40,058 nt of DNA from CAZKRU01 sp964555235 (GTDB lineage: Bacteria > Verrucomicrobiota > Verrucomicrobiia > Methylacidiphilales > CAMAQI01), in assembly GCA_964555235.1 (NCBI GenBank), contig CAZKRU010000038.1:1-40058 (forward strand). The letters are read 5' to 3'. Numbering within the stretch: the first letter of the stretch is position 1; each line of letters starts with the position of its first letter. Position numbers and translations under genes: made by a program. The notes below the pieces were generated by a model, which did not search any database, was not told the DNA's origin, and saw only the letters and a program-made list of their open reading frames with translations. Below are positions 7,768 to 15,548 of the stretch, in pieces.

Positions 7768-7807
7768 GTCATGCCACCGTGCCAAATTTCAATCAAAAAT
7801 TTTTGCG

Positions 7808-7845
7808 ATTGTATTTTGACCGATCTATGAATAATTTTCATGAAT
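7808..7845. promoter_or_regulatory. Divergent nitrate-operon/LysR control region with inverted repeat
   Basis: A perfect inverted repeat ATGAA (7827-7831) and TTCAT (7837-7841) with five bases between overlaps the start of the LysR gene, and a further ATGAAT follows. On the minus strand TACAAT (7808-7813) is a plausible -10 box for the nitrate operon, placing the repeat around its -35 to -45 region, where LysR-type activators bind. Binding here would also cover the start of the regulator gene, giving autoregulation. The site is recognised by symmetry and position only. Confidence 0.5.
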
Positions 7846-8773
7846 GGAAAATCTCCTCGACAGTCGTCAGCTCCGAGCCTTTCTCGCCGTCGCCAAAACG
7901 GGCTCATTTACCAAAGGCGCACGCACGTTGCGCCTGACTCAATCCGCAGTAAGTCATGCCATTAAAGGATTGGAGCGCGATCTTCACACCCAACTTTTCG
8001 AGAAATCCGGTAAATATGCCGTCCTCAATCAAGCCGGAGAACAACTCCTCGCACGGGCCGATCGAATTTCTGACGAAATGAAATTGGCCCGCACCGATCT
8101 AAAACATCTCAGCGAATGGGGCCGAGGCCGACTCCGCATCGGCGCCAGCACCACCGCCTGTCAGTACATTCTTCCGGCGGTTCTTCGGGAATTTCGAGAA
8201 AGTTTTCCGAAGTACTCCATCTCGATCGAACCGACCGACGGCCCCCAAGGCGCGCAATTACTTGAAGAAAACCGGGTCGATCTCGCTCTGACCCTTCAAC
8301 CGTGGATGGATCCCCGTTTTGAATTTCGGGAAATCTTCATCGACGAACTTTTTTTTGTCGTCAGTCCCTTTCATCCTTGGGTCACCCTGCGCCGCGCCCC
8401 ACTTCTCGAAATTCCGAAGGAGAAATACATTCTCTATCCACGGAACAGCTACACGTTCCAGATGATCGAATCCTACTTTCAAAAAGAGAATATCACCCTC
8501 AACTCCATCATCGAATTCGGAAGCATGGAGGCAATCAAGGAAATGGTAAAAATCGGAATGGGTGTCGGAATTCTGACTCCTTGGGTCGCAATACGAGAAA
8601 TCGAAGAGGGAAAACTAATGACCGTCCCTCTCGGAAAGCGAAAACTCCGACGCCATTGGGGAATCGTTTTCATGAAATCAAAACGTCTCAACCTGGCTGA
8701 AGAGACCTTTGTCAGTCTCTGCAAAAGCGTTTCCGAAGAACTCCTCGCCCCGCTTCAAGTGGAAAAGGATTGA
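7844..8773 (+). CDS. LysR-type transcriptional regulator of the nitrate locus (NtcB/CysB-like)
   Basis: A 309-residue LysR-family regulator. The winged helix-turn-helix is at residues 6-65 (QLRAFLAVAKTGSFTKGARTL, seen in parts, then LTQSAVSHAIKGLE), followed by a periplasmic-binding-like effector domain beginning near residue 92 with RLRIGASTTACQYILP. The threonines in GASTT and the GVGILTPW segment near 235 are where small anions or metabolites bind in CysB/CbbR-type regulators. It is divergent from the nitrate operon with a shared control region of roughly 100 bases, the normal layout for a LysR activator and its target, and it may respond to nitrate or nitrogen status. ATG at 7844 has no clear Shine-Dalgarno sequence. 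Effector identity is not known. Confidence 0.88.
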   Translation: MENLLDSRQLRAFLAVAKTGSFTKGARTLRLTQSAVSHAIKGLERDLHTQLFEKSGKYAVLNQAGEQLLARADRISDEMKLARTDLKHLSEWGRGRLRIGASTTACQYILPAVLREFRESFPKYSISIEPTDGPQGAQLLEENRVDLALTLQPWMDPRFEFREIFIDELFFVVSPFHPWVTLRRAPLLEIPKEKYILYPRNSYTFQMIESYFQKENITLNSIIEFGSMEAIKEMVKIGMGVGILTPWVAIREIEEGKLMTVPLGKRKLRRHWGIVFMKSKRLNLAEETFVSLCKSVSEELLAPLQVEKD

Positions 8774-8833
8774 CGGTTATCGGGTAAAAGTCCTTTGTCG
8801 GTGAAATCGAGCATATGAAGCAATCGTAAGTCT

Positions 8834-9418
8834 CTATTTCTTGGGCCTTTTAACATGGGCTTGCTGATACTCACTCATCGCTTTCTGCAAGAGCTCCCGT
8901 TTCCCCTCAAATTTTTCCGCTACCTTTTTCCCCGCCAAATAAACCTCCGCCCAGTATCCATAATAGGTAACCCCTGATTTCCAATACATATTCCCTTTTC
9001 TCGATTCCGTGGAGCGAAACTCAACCTCTCCCATTTCAATCGCCTTGCTTTCACCAAATTCAAGGTTAATCCCCGGTTTCACCAAAGCCCCTTGAACCAG
9101 AAGAGGTTTCTCTGAGGTCGCTTGAAACGTGTTTTGTGCCCCAATGACAAAAAGTCGAATCTCAAGTCCAGTCAACGGCTCCGTTGAAGTGGCGCCGATT
9201 TGGGCGACAAACTTTCGGCGCTTCACATTTTCAACCCCATTGCCCATTTTCTCGTCAGAAAACTTGTCCTTGTCGAGATCCGCGTCTTTTTCAATTTCAA
9301 TCGTGACCGGAGCATCTTCACCGTGAATCGGAAGCAAAAAAACACTTCCGATTGCCATCCCAACGAACATTACCCCCCGAAACCTTGAAGCGAGACGCCC
9401 CTTGAATGAATGATTCAT
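8834..9418 (-). CDS. Secreted or membrane-anchored protein of unknown function
   Basis: A 194-residue protein I do not recognise. It begins MNHSFKGRLASRF, followed by a hydrophobic signal segment VMFVGMAIGSVFLLPIHG and then a charged stretch EIEKDADLDKDKF. The remainder is predicted beta-rich (KFVAQIGATSTEPLTGLEIRLFVI, seen in parts; VTYYGYWAEVYLAGKKVAEKFEG) and ends in a basic tail. It resembles the small beta-sandwich secreted proteins frequent in Verrucomicrobiota but no family can be named. ATG at 9418 was chosen because AAAGGA lies at a proper distance; an in-frame GTG five codons upstream is less likely. It stands alone between the LysR gene (convergent, 60 bases away) and crtI (divergent). 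Confidence 0.7.
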   Translation of the reverse strand: MNHSFKGRLASRFRGVMFVGMAIGSVFLLPIHGEDAPVTIEIEKDADLDKDKFSDEKMGNGVENVKRRKFVAQIGATSTEPLTGLEIRLFVIGAQNTFQATSEKPLLVQGALVKPGINLEFGESKAIEMGEVEFRSTESRKGNMYWKSGVTYYGYWAEVYLAGKKVAEKFEGKRELLQKAMSEYQQAHVKRPKK

Positions 9419-9439
9419 TTTTATTCCTTTCACCTTAGT

Positions 9440-9453
9440 TAGATTTAAATCTA
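9440..9453. promoter_or_regulatory. 14-bp perfect palindrome upstream of the secreted-protein gene
   Basis: TAGATTTAAATCTA is a perfect palindrome 22 bases before the start codon at 9418 on the minus strand. Its place between promoter and ribosome site suits a repressor operator. No regulator can be named. Confidence 0.3.
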
Positions 9454-9544
9454 GAGATCAGACCCGCACTTAACAAGCCTTGTCCCAATTCGTAAAACAT
9501 TCCTGCCCAAAATAACAACCAAGGCGCAACGGAGAGTTTTTCTT

Positions 9545-9659
9545 TGAGCCCTTGTAGCCTTTGAGGTCCATTCAGATCGTTGAAGTTTCAACCGCGAAAC
9601 CTTAAAATCTCAAAGGAGGAATTTTATTTTGGACAGAAGTGCTGATACCCAAGGGCTCA
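9545..9659. repeat. Dispersed intergenic element with 10-bp terminal inverted repeats (copy 1)
   Basis: TGAGCCCTTG (9545-9554) and CAAGGGCTCA (9650-9659) are perfect inverted ends of a 115-bp stretch. Inside are GATCGTTGAAGTTT (9575-9588) and TTTTGGACAG (9627-9636), both repeated in the same order at 27520-27533 and 27641-27650. The element has no coding capacity and resembles a MITE-like remnant. It occupies most of the gap before crtI, whose own leader is the remaining 40 bases. Confidence 0.55.
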
Positions 9660-9699
9660 GTCTTGTCTTTATTCGAAATGCAAGCTAGGAACTCTTCCC

Positions 9700-11169
9700 A
9701 TGAAAAGGGCGATCGTGATTGGGTCCGGGTTTGGCGGGTTGGCGGCGGCGATTCGATTGCGGGCTCGTGGTTACGAAACGGAACTCCTCGAAATGCGGGA
9801 CAAACCCGGCGGACGCGCTTATCTCTACGAGCAGGATGGCTTTCAGTTTGACGCCGGCCCCACGATCATCACCGCCCCGTTTCTGATTGATGAACTCTTT
9901 GCACTTGCTGGCAAAAAAACCGAGGACTACGTCAAAATCGTTCCGACTGATCCCTTTTATCGGATCGTCTTTCATGACGGCACTTCGTTCGAATACACGG
10001 GCGATTCCGCGCGAATGGAAGCAGAAATTGCGCGACTCAGTCCCGGAGATGTTGAGGGGTATCGAACGTTATTAGCCAAAACAAAGCAAATCTTTGATCG
10101 AGCCTTCACCGATTTGGCGGACAAACCGTTCTCGACGTTCTGGGAGATGCTCAAAGTCGCTCCCGATCTGATTCGCCTTTCGGCACAGGAATCCGTCTAT
10201 CGACTGATTTCGCGTCATATCAAGGATGAACGCCTGCGCCAGGTTTTTAGTTTTCATCCCCTCTTGATTGGCGGAAGCCCATTTCAATCTTCCTCCATCT
10301 ACGCCATGATTCAATATCTCGAACGTCAATGGGGCGTTCACTTTGCCATGGGAGGAACCCATGCCTTGGTTCGCGCCCTGGTGCGACTCTTTGAGGAAAT
10401 GGGAGGAACCGTTCATCTGAATGCCCGGGTGAATCAAATTGAAGTCACGTCTGGAGTCGTTCAAGGCGTTACGATGGCTGATGGAGTCTTTAAACCTGCA
10501 GAGATCGTGGTGGCAAATGGCGATGTGGCCAATACCTATCGTAAGCTTATCGCTCCTCAACACCGCCCCACCTGGAGCAATCGCAAGATCGAAGGAATGC
10601 GACATTCGATGGGCCTCTTCTTGATTTATTTTGGAACGAATCGCACGTATCCGGATCTGGCGCATCACACCATTATTCTTGGACCTCGCTATCAGGGACT
10701 TCTCGACGATATCTTTAACAAAAAGGTCCTCGCCCCCGATTTCTCCCTCTATCTTCATGCTCCGACCCGAACCGATCCGTCGCTTGCCCCTGCCGGGCAC
10801 GAGTGTTTTTATATTCTTTCACCCGTTCCCCACCTGGGAGGAAAAATCGATTGGGACCGTGAAAAACGGCGCTACGCAGATGCGATTTTGGAATCCCTGG
10901 AAAAAGTCTGCCCCGATTTACGAAAACATATCGTCACCGAACGAATCATCACCCCTGCCGATTTCGAAAAAGACCTCGACGCTTACCTCGGGACTGCTTT
11001 TCAATTTGAACCAATTCTCACCCAGAGCGCCTGGTTCCGTCCGCATAATAAAGCCGAGGATATCGAAGGGCTCTATTTTGTTGGAGCAGGTACGCATCCC
11101 GGCGCTGGAATTCCCGGTGTCATCTCGAGCGCAAAAGTCTTGGAAGAGGTTCTCCCTATTTCCACTTGA
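9700..11169 (+). CDS. crtI: Phytoene desaturase/carotenoid isomerase-type FAD oxidoreductase
   Basis: A 489-residue flavoprotein of the CrtI/CrtN family, which removes hydrogens from or isomerises polyenes at the membrane. The N-terminal FAD dinucleotide motif is IGSGFGGLAAAIRL (7-20), followed by the second motif DKPGGRAYLYEQDGFQFDAGP (seen in parts, 34-54). The C-terminal signature GLYFVGAGTHPGAGIPGVI places it with carotenoid desaturases rather than other amine oxidases. Length is normal. No phytoene or diapophytoene synthase, cyclase or prenyl transferase is adjacent, so the pathway partners must lie elsewhere. Its 3' end overlaps the convergent redoxin gene by 14 bases. The product cannot be predicted from sequence alone. 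Confidence 0.85.
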   Translation: MKRAIVIGSGFGGLAAAIRLRARGYETELLEMRDKPGGRAYLYEQDGFQFDAGPTIITAPFLIDELFALAGKKTEDYVKIVPTDPFYRIVFHDGTSFEYTGDSARMEAEIARLSPGDVEGYRTLLAKTKQIFDRAFTDLADKPFSTFWEMLKVAPDLIRLSAQESVYRLISRHIKDERLRQVFSFHPLLIGGSPFQSSSIYAMIQYLERQWGVHFAMGGTHALVRALVRLFEEMGGTVHLNARVNQIEVTSGVVQGVTMADGVFKPAEIVVANGDVANTYRKLIAPQHRPTWSNRKIEGMRHSMGLFLIYFGTNRTYPDLAHHTIILGPRYQGLLDDIFNKKVLAPDFSLYLHAPTRTDPSLAPAGHECFYILSPVPHLGGKIDWDREKRRYADAILESLEKVCPDLRKHIVTERIITPADFEKDLDAYLGTAFQFEPILTQSAWFRPHNKAEDIEGLYFVGAGTHPGAGIPGVISSAKVLEEVLPIST

Positions 11170-11707
11170 TGCTACAGCCGAGACTCGGCTTCTGCTCGGG
11201 TGAAATCGGCTTTCCCGCCAAAAGCGCTTCGATCGCCGCACGAAGATCCCTCCCTGTCACTGGAATCGATTTCCCCGGACGACTCCCGTCAAACTCTCCT
11301 CGGTAAACCAACGCAAAGTCCTGATCGAAGAGAAAAAAATCAGGAGTACAAGCGGCCTGATAGGCCTTTGCAACCGATTGATCGGCATCAAATAGATAAG
11401 GGAACGAATACCCCGCACGTCGCTTATGAATCACCATTTTCTCCGGAGAATCTTCGGGATAGGCAATCGGATCATTGGAATTAATCGCAACGAGACCGAG
11501 ACCTTGAGGAAGAAAATCTCGCCCCAGCGCCGCAAGACCTTCCTGGAGATGGATGACGTAGGGACAGTGATTGCAAATAAACATCACCAGCAGCCCCCGC
11601 TTCTTCTTAAAATCCGACAGCTTTACCGACTGACCCTCCGTATCTCGGAGATCAAAATTGGGGGCCCGCATTCCGAGCGGCATCATTTTGGAGGGAGTTT
11701 CCGCCAT
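11156..11707 (-). CDS. AhpC/TSA-type redoxin (thioredoxin-like family)
   Basis: A 183-residue cytoplasmic redoxin of the AhpC/TSA/Redoxin superfamily. The active-site loop is MFICNHCPYVIHLQEG, where the two cysteines are separated as CNHC, and the family-typical C-terminus GCSIKWK is present. FDLRDTEGQSVKLSDF is the usual entry motif. The protein is of the widespread 'thioredoxin family protein' type that keeps TPDFFLFDQDF for the cis-proline region (ACTPDFF). It is seven bases downstream of lysA in the same direction, so the two are probably one transcript, although no functional link is known. The gene overlaps the end of crtI on the opposite strand. Confidence 0.85.
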   Translation of the reverse strand: MAETPSKMMPLGMRAPNFDLRDTEGQSVKLSDFKKKRGLLVMFICNHCPYVIHLQEGLAALGRDFLPQGLGLVAINSNDPIAYPEDSPEKMVIHKRRAGYSFPYLFDADQSVAKAYQAACTPDFFLFDQDFALVYRGEFDGSRPGKSIPVTGRDLRAAIEALLAGKPISPEQKPSLGCSIKWK

Positions 11708-11713
11708 AAAAAA

Positions 11714-12988
11714 TTAAAGTTCACCTCGAACGAGATCACCGATCAACTCACGCTTACGTGCAACGATTACCTTTTTCCCATCGATCAAAAGTTCCGCAGG
11801 ACGGGGACGCGAATTGTAATTGGAAGCCATGACAAAACCATACGCTCCGGCACTCATCAAAGCCAAGCGATCCCCCGGCTGCACCGGAGGCAAAACGCGA
11901 TCCTTGGCAAAGTAATCTCCTGATTCGCAAACAGGGCCAACCACATCACACTTGACTGGCTTTCCTGAAGTTTTCTGAAGCGGAACAATTTCGTGATACG
12001 ACTCATAAAGCGTCGGACGAATCAACTCGGTCATGGCGCCATCGACAATCACAAACAATTTCTTCCCCGTCTTCTTGAGATAGAGAACCTCCGTCACGAG
12101 AATTCCAGCGTTACCAACCATGTAACGACCCGGCTCCACGACAATTCGCAGTCCGAGATTTTTCAATTTCGGAATCAGGGTTTGCGCATAAAGATCGGGC
12201 CGAAGCAAGGCGCTCTTCGATTTCCACCAACCCGGCTGTCCGCTGGCAAGCGCATCCTGGTAAACAATTCCCATTCCTCCACCGATGTCAAAAAATTCAA
12301 TGCCATGCTCATATTTCAGATGCTTCACCAACGGAAGCATCCGATCAACGGCTTGAAGAAACGGTTTCACTTCAGTGATCTGTGAACCGATATGCATCTG
12401 GACGCCACGAATCTTAATGTTCGAGAGTTTGGCCGTTCGTGCGTAAAGCGCAGGAATCGATTCAATCGCAATCCCAAATTTATTCGCATAAGTCCCCGTG
12501 GTAATTTTCGCATGCGTTCCCGCATCCACATTGGGATTCACCCGAAAAGCGACGGGGGCCTTTTTTCCAAGTCGTTTGGCAATGGCATTGATTTGAATGA
12601 CTTCCGGCTCACTCTCCACAACAAACGTATAAACTCCGGATTTCAATCCGTACTCGATCTCCGAAGCGGTCTTTCCGACACCGACAAACGAAATCCGTTT
12701 CGGGGTTCCCCCGGCCTTCAAGACACGGAAAAGCTCCCCCGCACTCGTCACATCAAAACCGCTTCCTCGCTTGGCCAACAATCGCAGTACGCTCAGATTT
12801 GAATTCGATTTTGTCGCAAAACAGATGACATGATCCAACGGAGCCAGCGCCCGATCCAAACGATCATAATGATCGCGAAGCGTTTTGGCTGAATAAATGT
12901 AAAGGGGGGTTCCGTACTTTTTGGAAAGCGCCTCCACCGAAACGTCCTCAACAAAAAGCTCCCCTTTCTTCTGTTTAAAATGATGCAT
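11714..12988 (-). CDS. lysA: Diaminopimelate decarboxylase
   Basis: Converts meso-diaminopimelate to lysine, the last lysine-biosynthesis step, in the cytoplasm. The 424-residue protein is a fold-III PLP enzyme: the Schiff-base lysine is K60 in CFATKSNSN, HIGSQ is at 199-203, the phosphate-binding glycines are FFDIGGGMG (232-240), EPGRYMV is at 285-291 and the substrate-binding cysteine is C354 in GPVCESGD. A small tryptophan-containing insert (GQPGWWKSKS, 250-259) lies after the glycine loop. It starts at 12988 and is followed after seven bases by the redoxin gene. Upstream lies a 193-base gap with a dispersed repeat and no promoter I can place. Confidence 0.96.
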   Translation of the reverse strand: MHHFKQKKGELFVEDVSVEALSKKYGTPLYIYSAKTLRDHYDRLDRALAPLDHVICFATKSNSNLSVLRLLAKRGSGFDVTSAGELFRVLKAGGTPKRISFVGVGKTASEIEYGLKSGVYTFVVESEPEVIQINAIAKRLGKKAPVAFRVNPNVDAGTHAKITTGTYANKFGIAIESIPALYARTAKLSNIKIRGVQMHIGSQITEVKPFLQAVDRMLPLVKHLKYEHGIEFFDIGGGMGIVYQDALASGQPGWWKSKSALLRPDLYAQTLIPKLKNLGLRIVVEPGRYMVGNAGILVTEVLYLKKTGKKLFVIVDGAMTELIRPTLYESYHEIVPLQKTSGKPVKCDVVGPVCESGDYFAKDRVLPPVQPGDRLALMSAGAYGFVMASNYNSRPRPAELLIDGKKVIVARKRELIGDLVRGEL

Positions 12989-13044
12989 GGGGGAGATTAG
13001 GAGGAGAGAGGCAATTTTGACAAGGCGATAGAGCGAAAAATGGG

Positions 13045-13180
13045 GAATTTCTCACTCAAAGGCAGCTCCCCTGAGCTCATGGGGCAGTCAAGGAAGAGAA
13101 TTTTCAGAAGGTTTTTTCCACGCAGAGCAGAGGTTAAAAAACGTTTTCTCAGCGGGCTCTGCGATCGCTGCGCGAACGAC
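13045..13180. repeat. Dispersed intergenic repeat between tsaD and lysA
   Basis: The gap between tsaD and lysA contains strings of the type TTTTCTCAGCGGGCTCTGCG and GAGCTCATGGGGCAGT with a poly-A stretch (GGTTAAAAAACG). The same vocabulary recurs at 22390-22770, 24236-24410 and 28640-28760, and GCTCATGGGGCA is shared exactly with about 22430. No reading frame is associated. Confidence 0.5.
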
Positions 13181-13181
13181 A

Positions 13182-14207
13182 CTATCCAAACAGCGATTCG
13201 TTCGGATTGAAATCCCGATGAAATTCCGTGAGGCATCCGGCGCGAAGCTTTTCTGCAGCAATCGAAGCGATCATCGCGGCGTTGTCCGTGCAATGCGTCG
13301 CTTCGGCAAGGCGGAGTTGAATTCCGAAGGTCTCGCACTCGGCTTGCAGTTTTTTTCGAAGCTCTCCATTACAAACAACCCCGCCGGCGGCAATTAGACT
13401 TTTTGCCTTTACAGAACGCGTGGCGCGGATTGCTTTTTTTACCAACACTTCGACAACTGCCTCCTGAAAAGAAGCGCTCACACCCGCAAGCAATGGGGCA
13501 TTCGCTTTCACTTCGGGATGCGCATCGAGAAAATAGCGAACCGATGTTTTCAATCCGCTGAAACTGAAATTAAAGTTGTCACGTTCCGGAAAACTTTGTG
13601 GGAAATCATACGCTTTTGGATTTCCCGCACGTGCAAGCTTCTCGATTTGAGGTCCGCCCGGATACGGAAGCCCCAGAAGACGCGCGACTTTATCAAAGGC
13701 TTCCCCCGCTGCGTCATCGACCGTTCCTCCGAGTTTTCGATAACAATTCCATCCCTCCACACTGACGAGGAGCGTATGACCGCCACTGACAATCAAACCG
13801 ACAAACGGAAATTCGATTGAAACTTTTCCATCAAGAAATGGTGAGAAAAGGTGACCTTCCAGATGATTGATCCCGTAAATCGGTTTCCCCAACGCGGCCG
13901 CAAGTCCTTTGGCATAGGAAGTTCCGACCAAAAGCGCTGTCGGAAGCCCGGGCCCGGAGGTAACTGCAATTCCATCCAGAGATTCCGGCGTTAAACTCGT
14001 TTCCGCCAAAAGCTGCCGCGTCAGCAATGGAAGATTTCGGAGATGCTCGCGCGTCGCAATTTCAGGAACAACCCCTCCCCAGCGTTCATGGAGTTGGGTT
14101 TGGGAACTAATGAGGCTGTGACAAAGGCGAGGAGGACCCTCGGTGCTCAATTCCACCAGGGCAACCGCGGTCTCATCGCACGAGGTTTCAATTCCGAGAA
14201 GACGCAT
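13182..14207 (-). CDS. tsaD: tRNA threonylcarbamoyladenosine synthase subunit TsaD
   Basis: Transfers threonylcarbamoyl to A37 of ANN-decoding tRNAs together with TsaB and TsaE. The 341-residue protein begins LGIETSCDETAVAL, the Kae1/Qri7/TsaD signature, and has the metal-binding histidines H115 and H119 in GINHLEGHLFSP. SGGHTLLV and AAGGVVCNGELR give the ATP-binding ASKHA fold. The length is normal. Its start lies 20 bases inside the end of the protease gene, so the two are cotranscribed. TsaB and TsaE are not in the window. Confidence 0.96.
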   Translation of the reverse strand: MRLLGIETSCDETAVALVELSTEGPPRLCHSLISSQTQLHERWGGVVPEIATREHLRNLPLLTRQLLAETSLTPESLDGIAVTSGPGLPTALLVGTSYAKGLAAALGKPIYGINHLEGHLFSPFLDGKVSIEFPFVGLIVSGGHTLLVSVEGWNCYRKLGGTVDDAAGEAFDKVARLLGLPYPGGPQIEKLARAGNPKAYDFPQSFPERDNFNFSFSGLKTSVRYFLDAHPEVKANAPLLAGVSASFQEAVVEVLVKKAIRATRSVKAKSLIAAGGVVCNGELRKKLQAECETFGIQLRLAEATHCTDNAAMIASIAAEKLRAGCLTEFHRDFNPNESLFG

Positions 14208-15489
14208 TCCGTTGCACCAGGAGAATTCCCTTTAATACCGCAATGGCCCGATCGAGTTGGGTGTCACGAACCTCACGCTGTGCCGGCTTTGACTCGGGAG
14301 TTGTAAATCCGCGATTCGATCGAATTTGCACGAGAAGTCGTTCTTCATTTTCAGAAATCGGCGTAGAAATATCCGGATCAATTCCGACTTCGTGAATCGT
14401 CTTCTTGCTCGGTGTATAATATTTCGCCGTCGTCAAACGCACGCCGACCCCCCCGCCGATATCCTGAACACTCTGAACGGAACCCTTCCCAAACGTCGTC
14501 TCTCCGACTAAAATTGCGCGCTGCAGATCCTTGAGCGCTCCCGCCACAATCTCCGCACCGCTCGCGCTGTATCCGTTGATCAAAATAATCAGTGGATAGT
14601 TGGGATGCAACTTATCCGCCTTCGCCCGATATTCCGTCGCTTGAACGGTATTTCGTCCTTGAGTGGAAACCACCATCTGTCCACGGGGAAGAAACTTCCC
14701 GGCCACTTCAACCGCCGTATCGAGAAGGCCGCCGGGATTATTTCGAAGATCCAAAATCAGCGAGGTCATTCCCTGCTTTTCCAAGGTTTGAAGCGCCTTT
14801 TCCATCTCCTCCTCAGTCTTTTCTCCAAATTGCTCCAAACGGATATAGCCAATTTTATCTCCCGCCGTCAGCTCATCCGGAAGGATTTTGGTATCGCGAA
14901 CCGTTGCCACTTTGATCACCTCACGGATTAACTCCAAATCCATGATCTGGCCCGGCGCAATCCCATCGACACTCGGACGAAGGAGGGTCAGTTTTACTTT
15001 GGCACCGCGCGGTCCTCGTAGTTTCTTAACCGCCTGCTGTTGATTCATCTTATCCGTACTTTTTCCATCAATTTTGAGAATTCGATCCCCGGTCATGATT
15101 CCAGCGCGAAAACTCGGCGTCTCTTCGATTGCCGCCAGAACCGTAAGAAATCCATCCCTCATTCCCACGACAATTCCGAGCCCACTAAATTGTCCCTTCG
15201 TCTCCTTCTGCATTTCCGCAAAAGATTCCTCATCCAGAAACTGACTGTGCGGATCGAGTGAACTCAACATTCCCCGGAGCGCGGCGTAAATCAAATCCCG
15301 GTAACTCACTTTCCCCGAGTCGACATACTCCTGTCGAATCAACTCGATAACGCGAGTAAAGAGCAGGGTATATTTGTAACTTTCTTCCGACTCCGGATCC
15401 GGGGCTGCACGAAGCGACCAAAATCCGGCCGCCCCCACTCCCATGAGCAAAAGCGTGCAGACTCCGAAGATTTTGAAAAAACGCCGCAT
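14188..15489 (-). CDS. ctpA: Carboxyl-terminal processing protease (S41 family)
   Basis: A 433-residue periplasmic serine protease of the CtpA/Prc family that trims or degrades envelope proteins. A signal-anchor helix (residues 8-24) is followed by an N-terminal helical domain, a PDZ domain near 100-175 (GQFSGLGIVVG, SFRAGIMTGDRILKIDG) and the S41 core with DLRNNPGGLL (247-256). The catalytic pair is S310 in GYSASGAEI and K335 in FGKGSVQ. YYTPSKKTIHEVGIDPD closes the catalytic domain. No Shine-Dalgarno is evident at the ATG. The end overlaps the tsaD start by 20 bases. Substrate is unknown. Confidence 0.94.
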   Translation of the reverse strand: MRRFFKIFGVCTLLLMGVGAAGFWSLRAAPDPESEESYKYTLLFTRVIELIRQEYVDSGKVSYRDLIYAALRGMLSSLDPHSQFLDEESFAEMQKETKGQFSGLGIVVGMRDGFLTVLAAIEETPSFRAGIMTGDRILKIDGKSTDKMNQQQAVKKLRGPRGAKVKLTLLRPSVDGIAPGQIMDLELIREVIKVATVRDTKILPDELTAGDKIGYIRLEQFGEKTEEEMEKALQTLEKQGMTSLILDLRNNPGGLLDTAVEVAGKFLPRGQMVVSTQGRNTVQATEYRAKADKLHPNYPLIILINGYSASGAEIVAGALKDLQRAILVGETTFGKGSVQSVQDIGGGVGVRLTTAKYYTPSKKTIHEVGIDPDISTPISENEERLLVQIRSNRGFTTPESKPAQREVRDTQLDRAIAVLKGILLVQRNASSRN

Positions 15490-15548
15490 CCGAGCGAGGT
15501 TAGGAGGGGGAAGGGATCCTTGGCAAGGATGGAGTCCGAAACACCACT

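Noticed and set aside
7773..7789. Sigma-54-like TGGCAC element on the minus strand
   Set aside because: TGGCACGG resembles the -24 box but the GC of the -12 box is three bases too close, and no sigma-54 activator is nearby.
7740..7907. N-terminal extension of the NasS-like protein to 7907
   Set aside because: It would overlap the start of the divergent LysR gene and remove any promoter. Similarity to NrtA begins only after the ATG at 7739.
13045..13180. CRISPR array or tRNA in the repeat-rich gaps
   Set aside because: The repeats are few, irregular in spacing and not separated by unique spacers of constant length. No tRNA cloverleaf or T-loop sequence was found in any gap.
15516..15530. Short near-palindrome ATCCTTG/CAAGGAT between the UXS and protease genes
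   Set aside because: Stem of seven bases with almost no loop and no U-run; probably chance.
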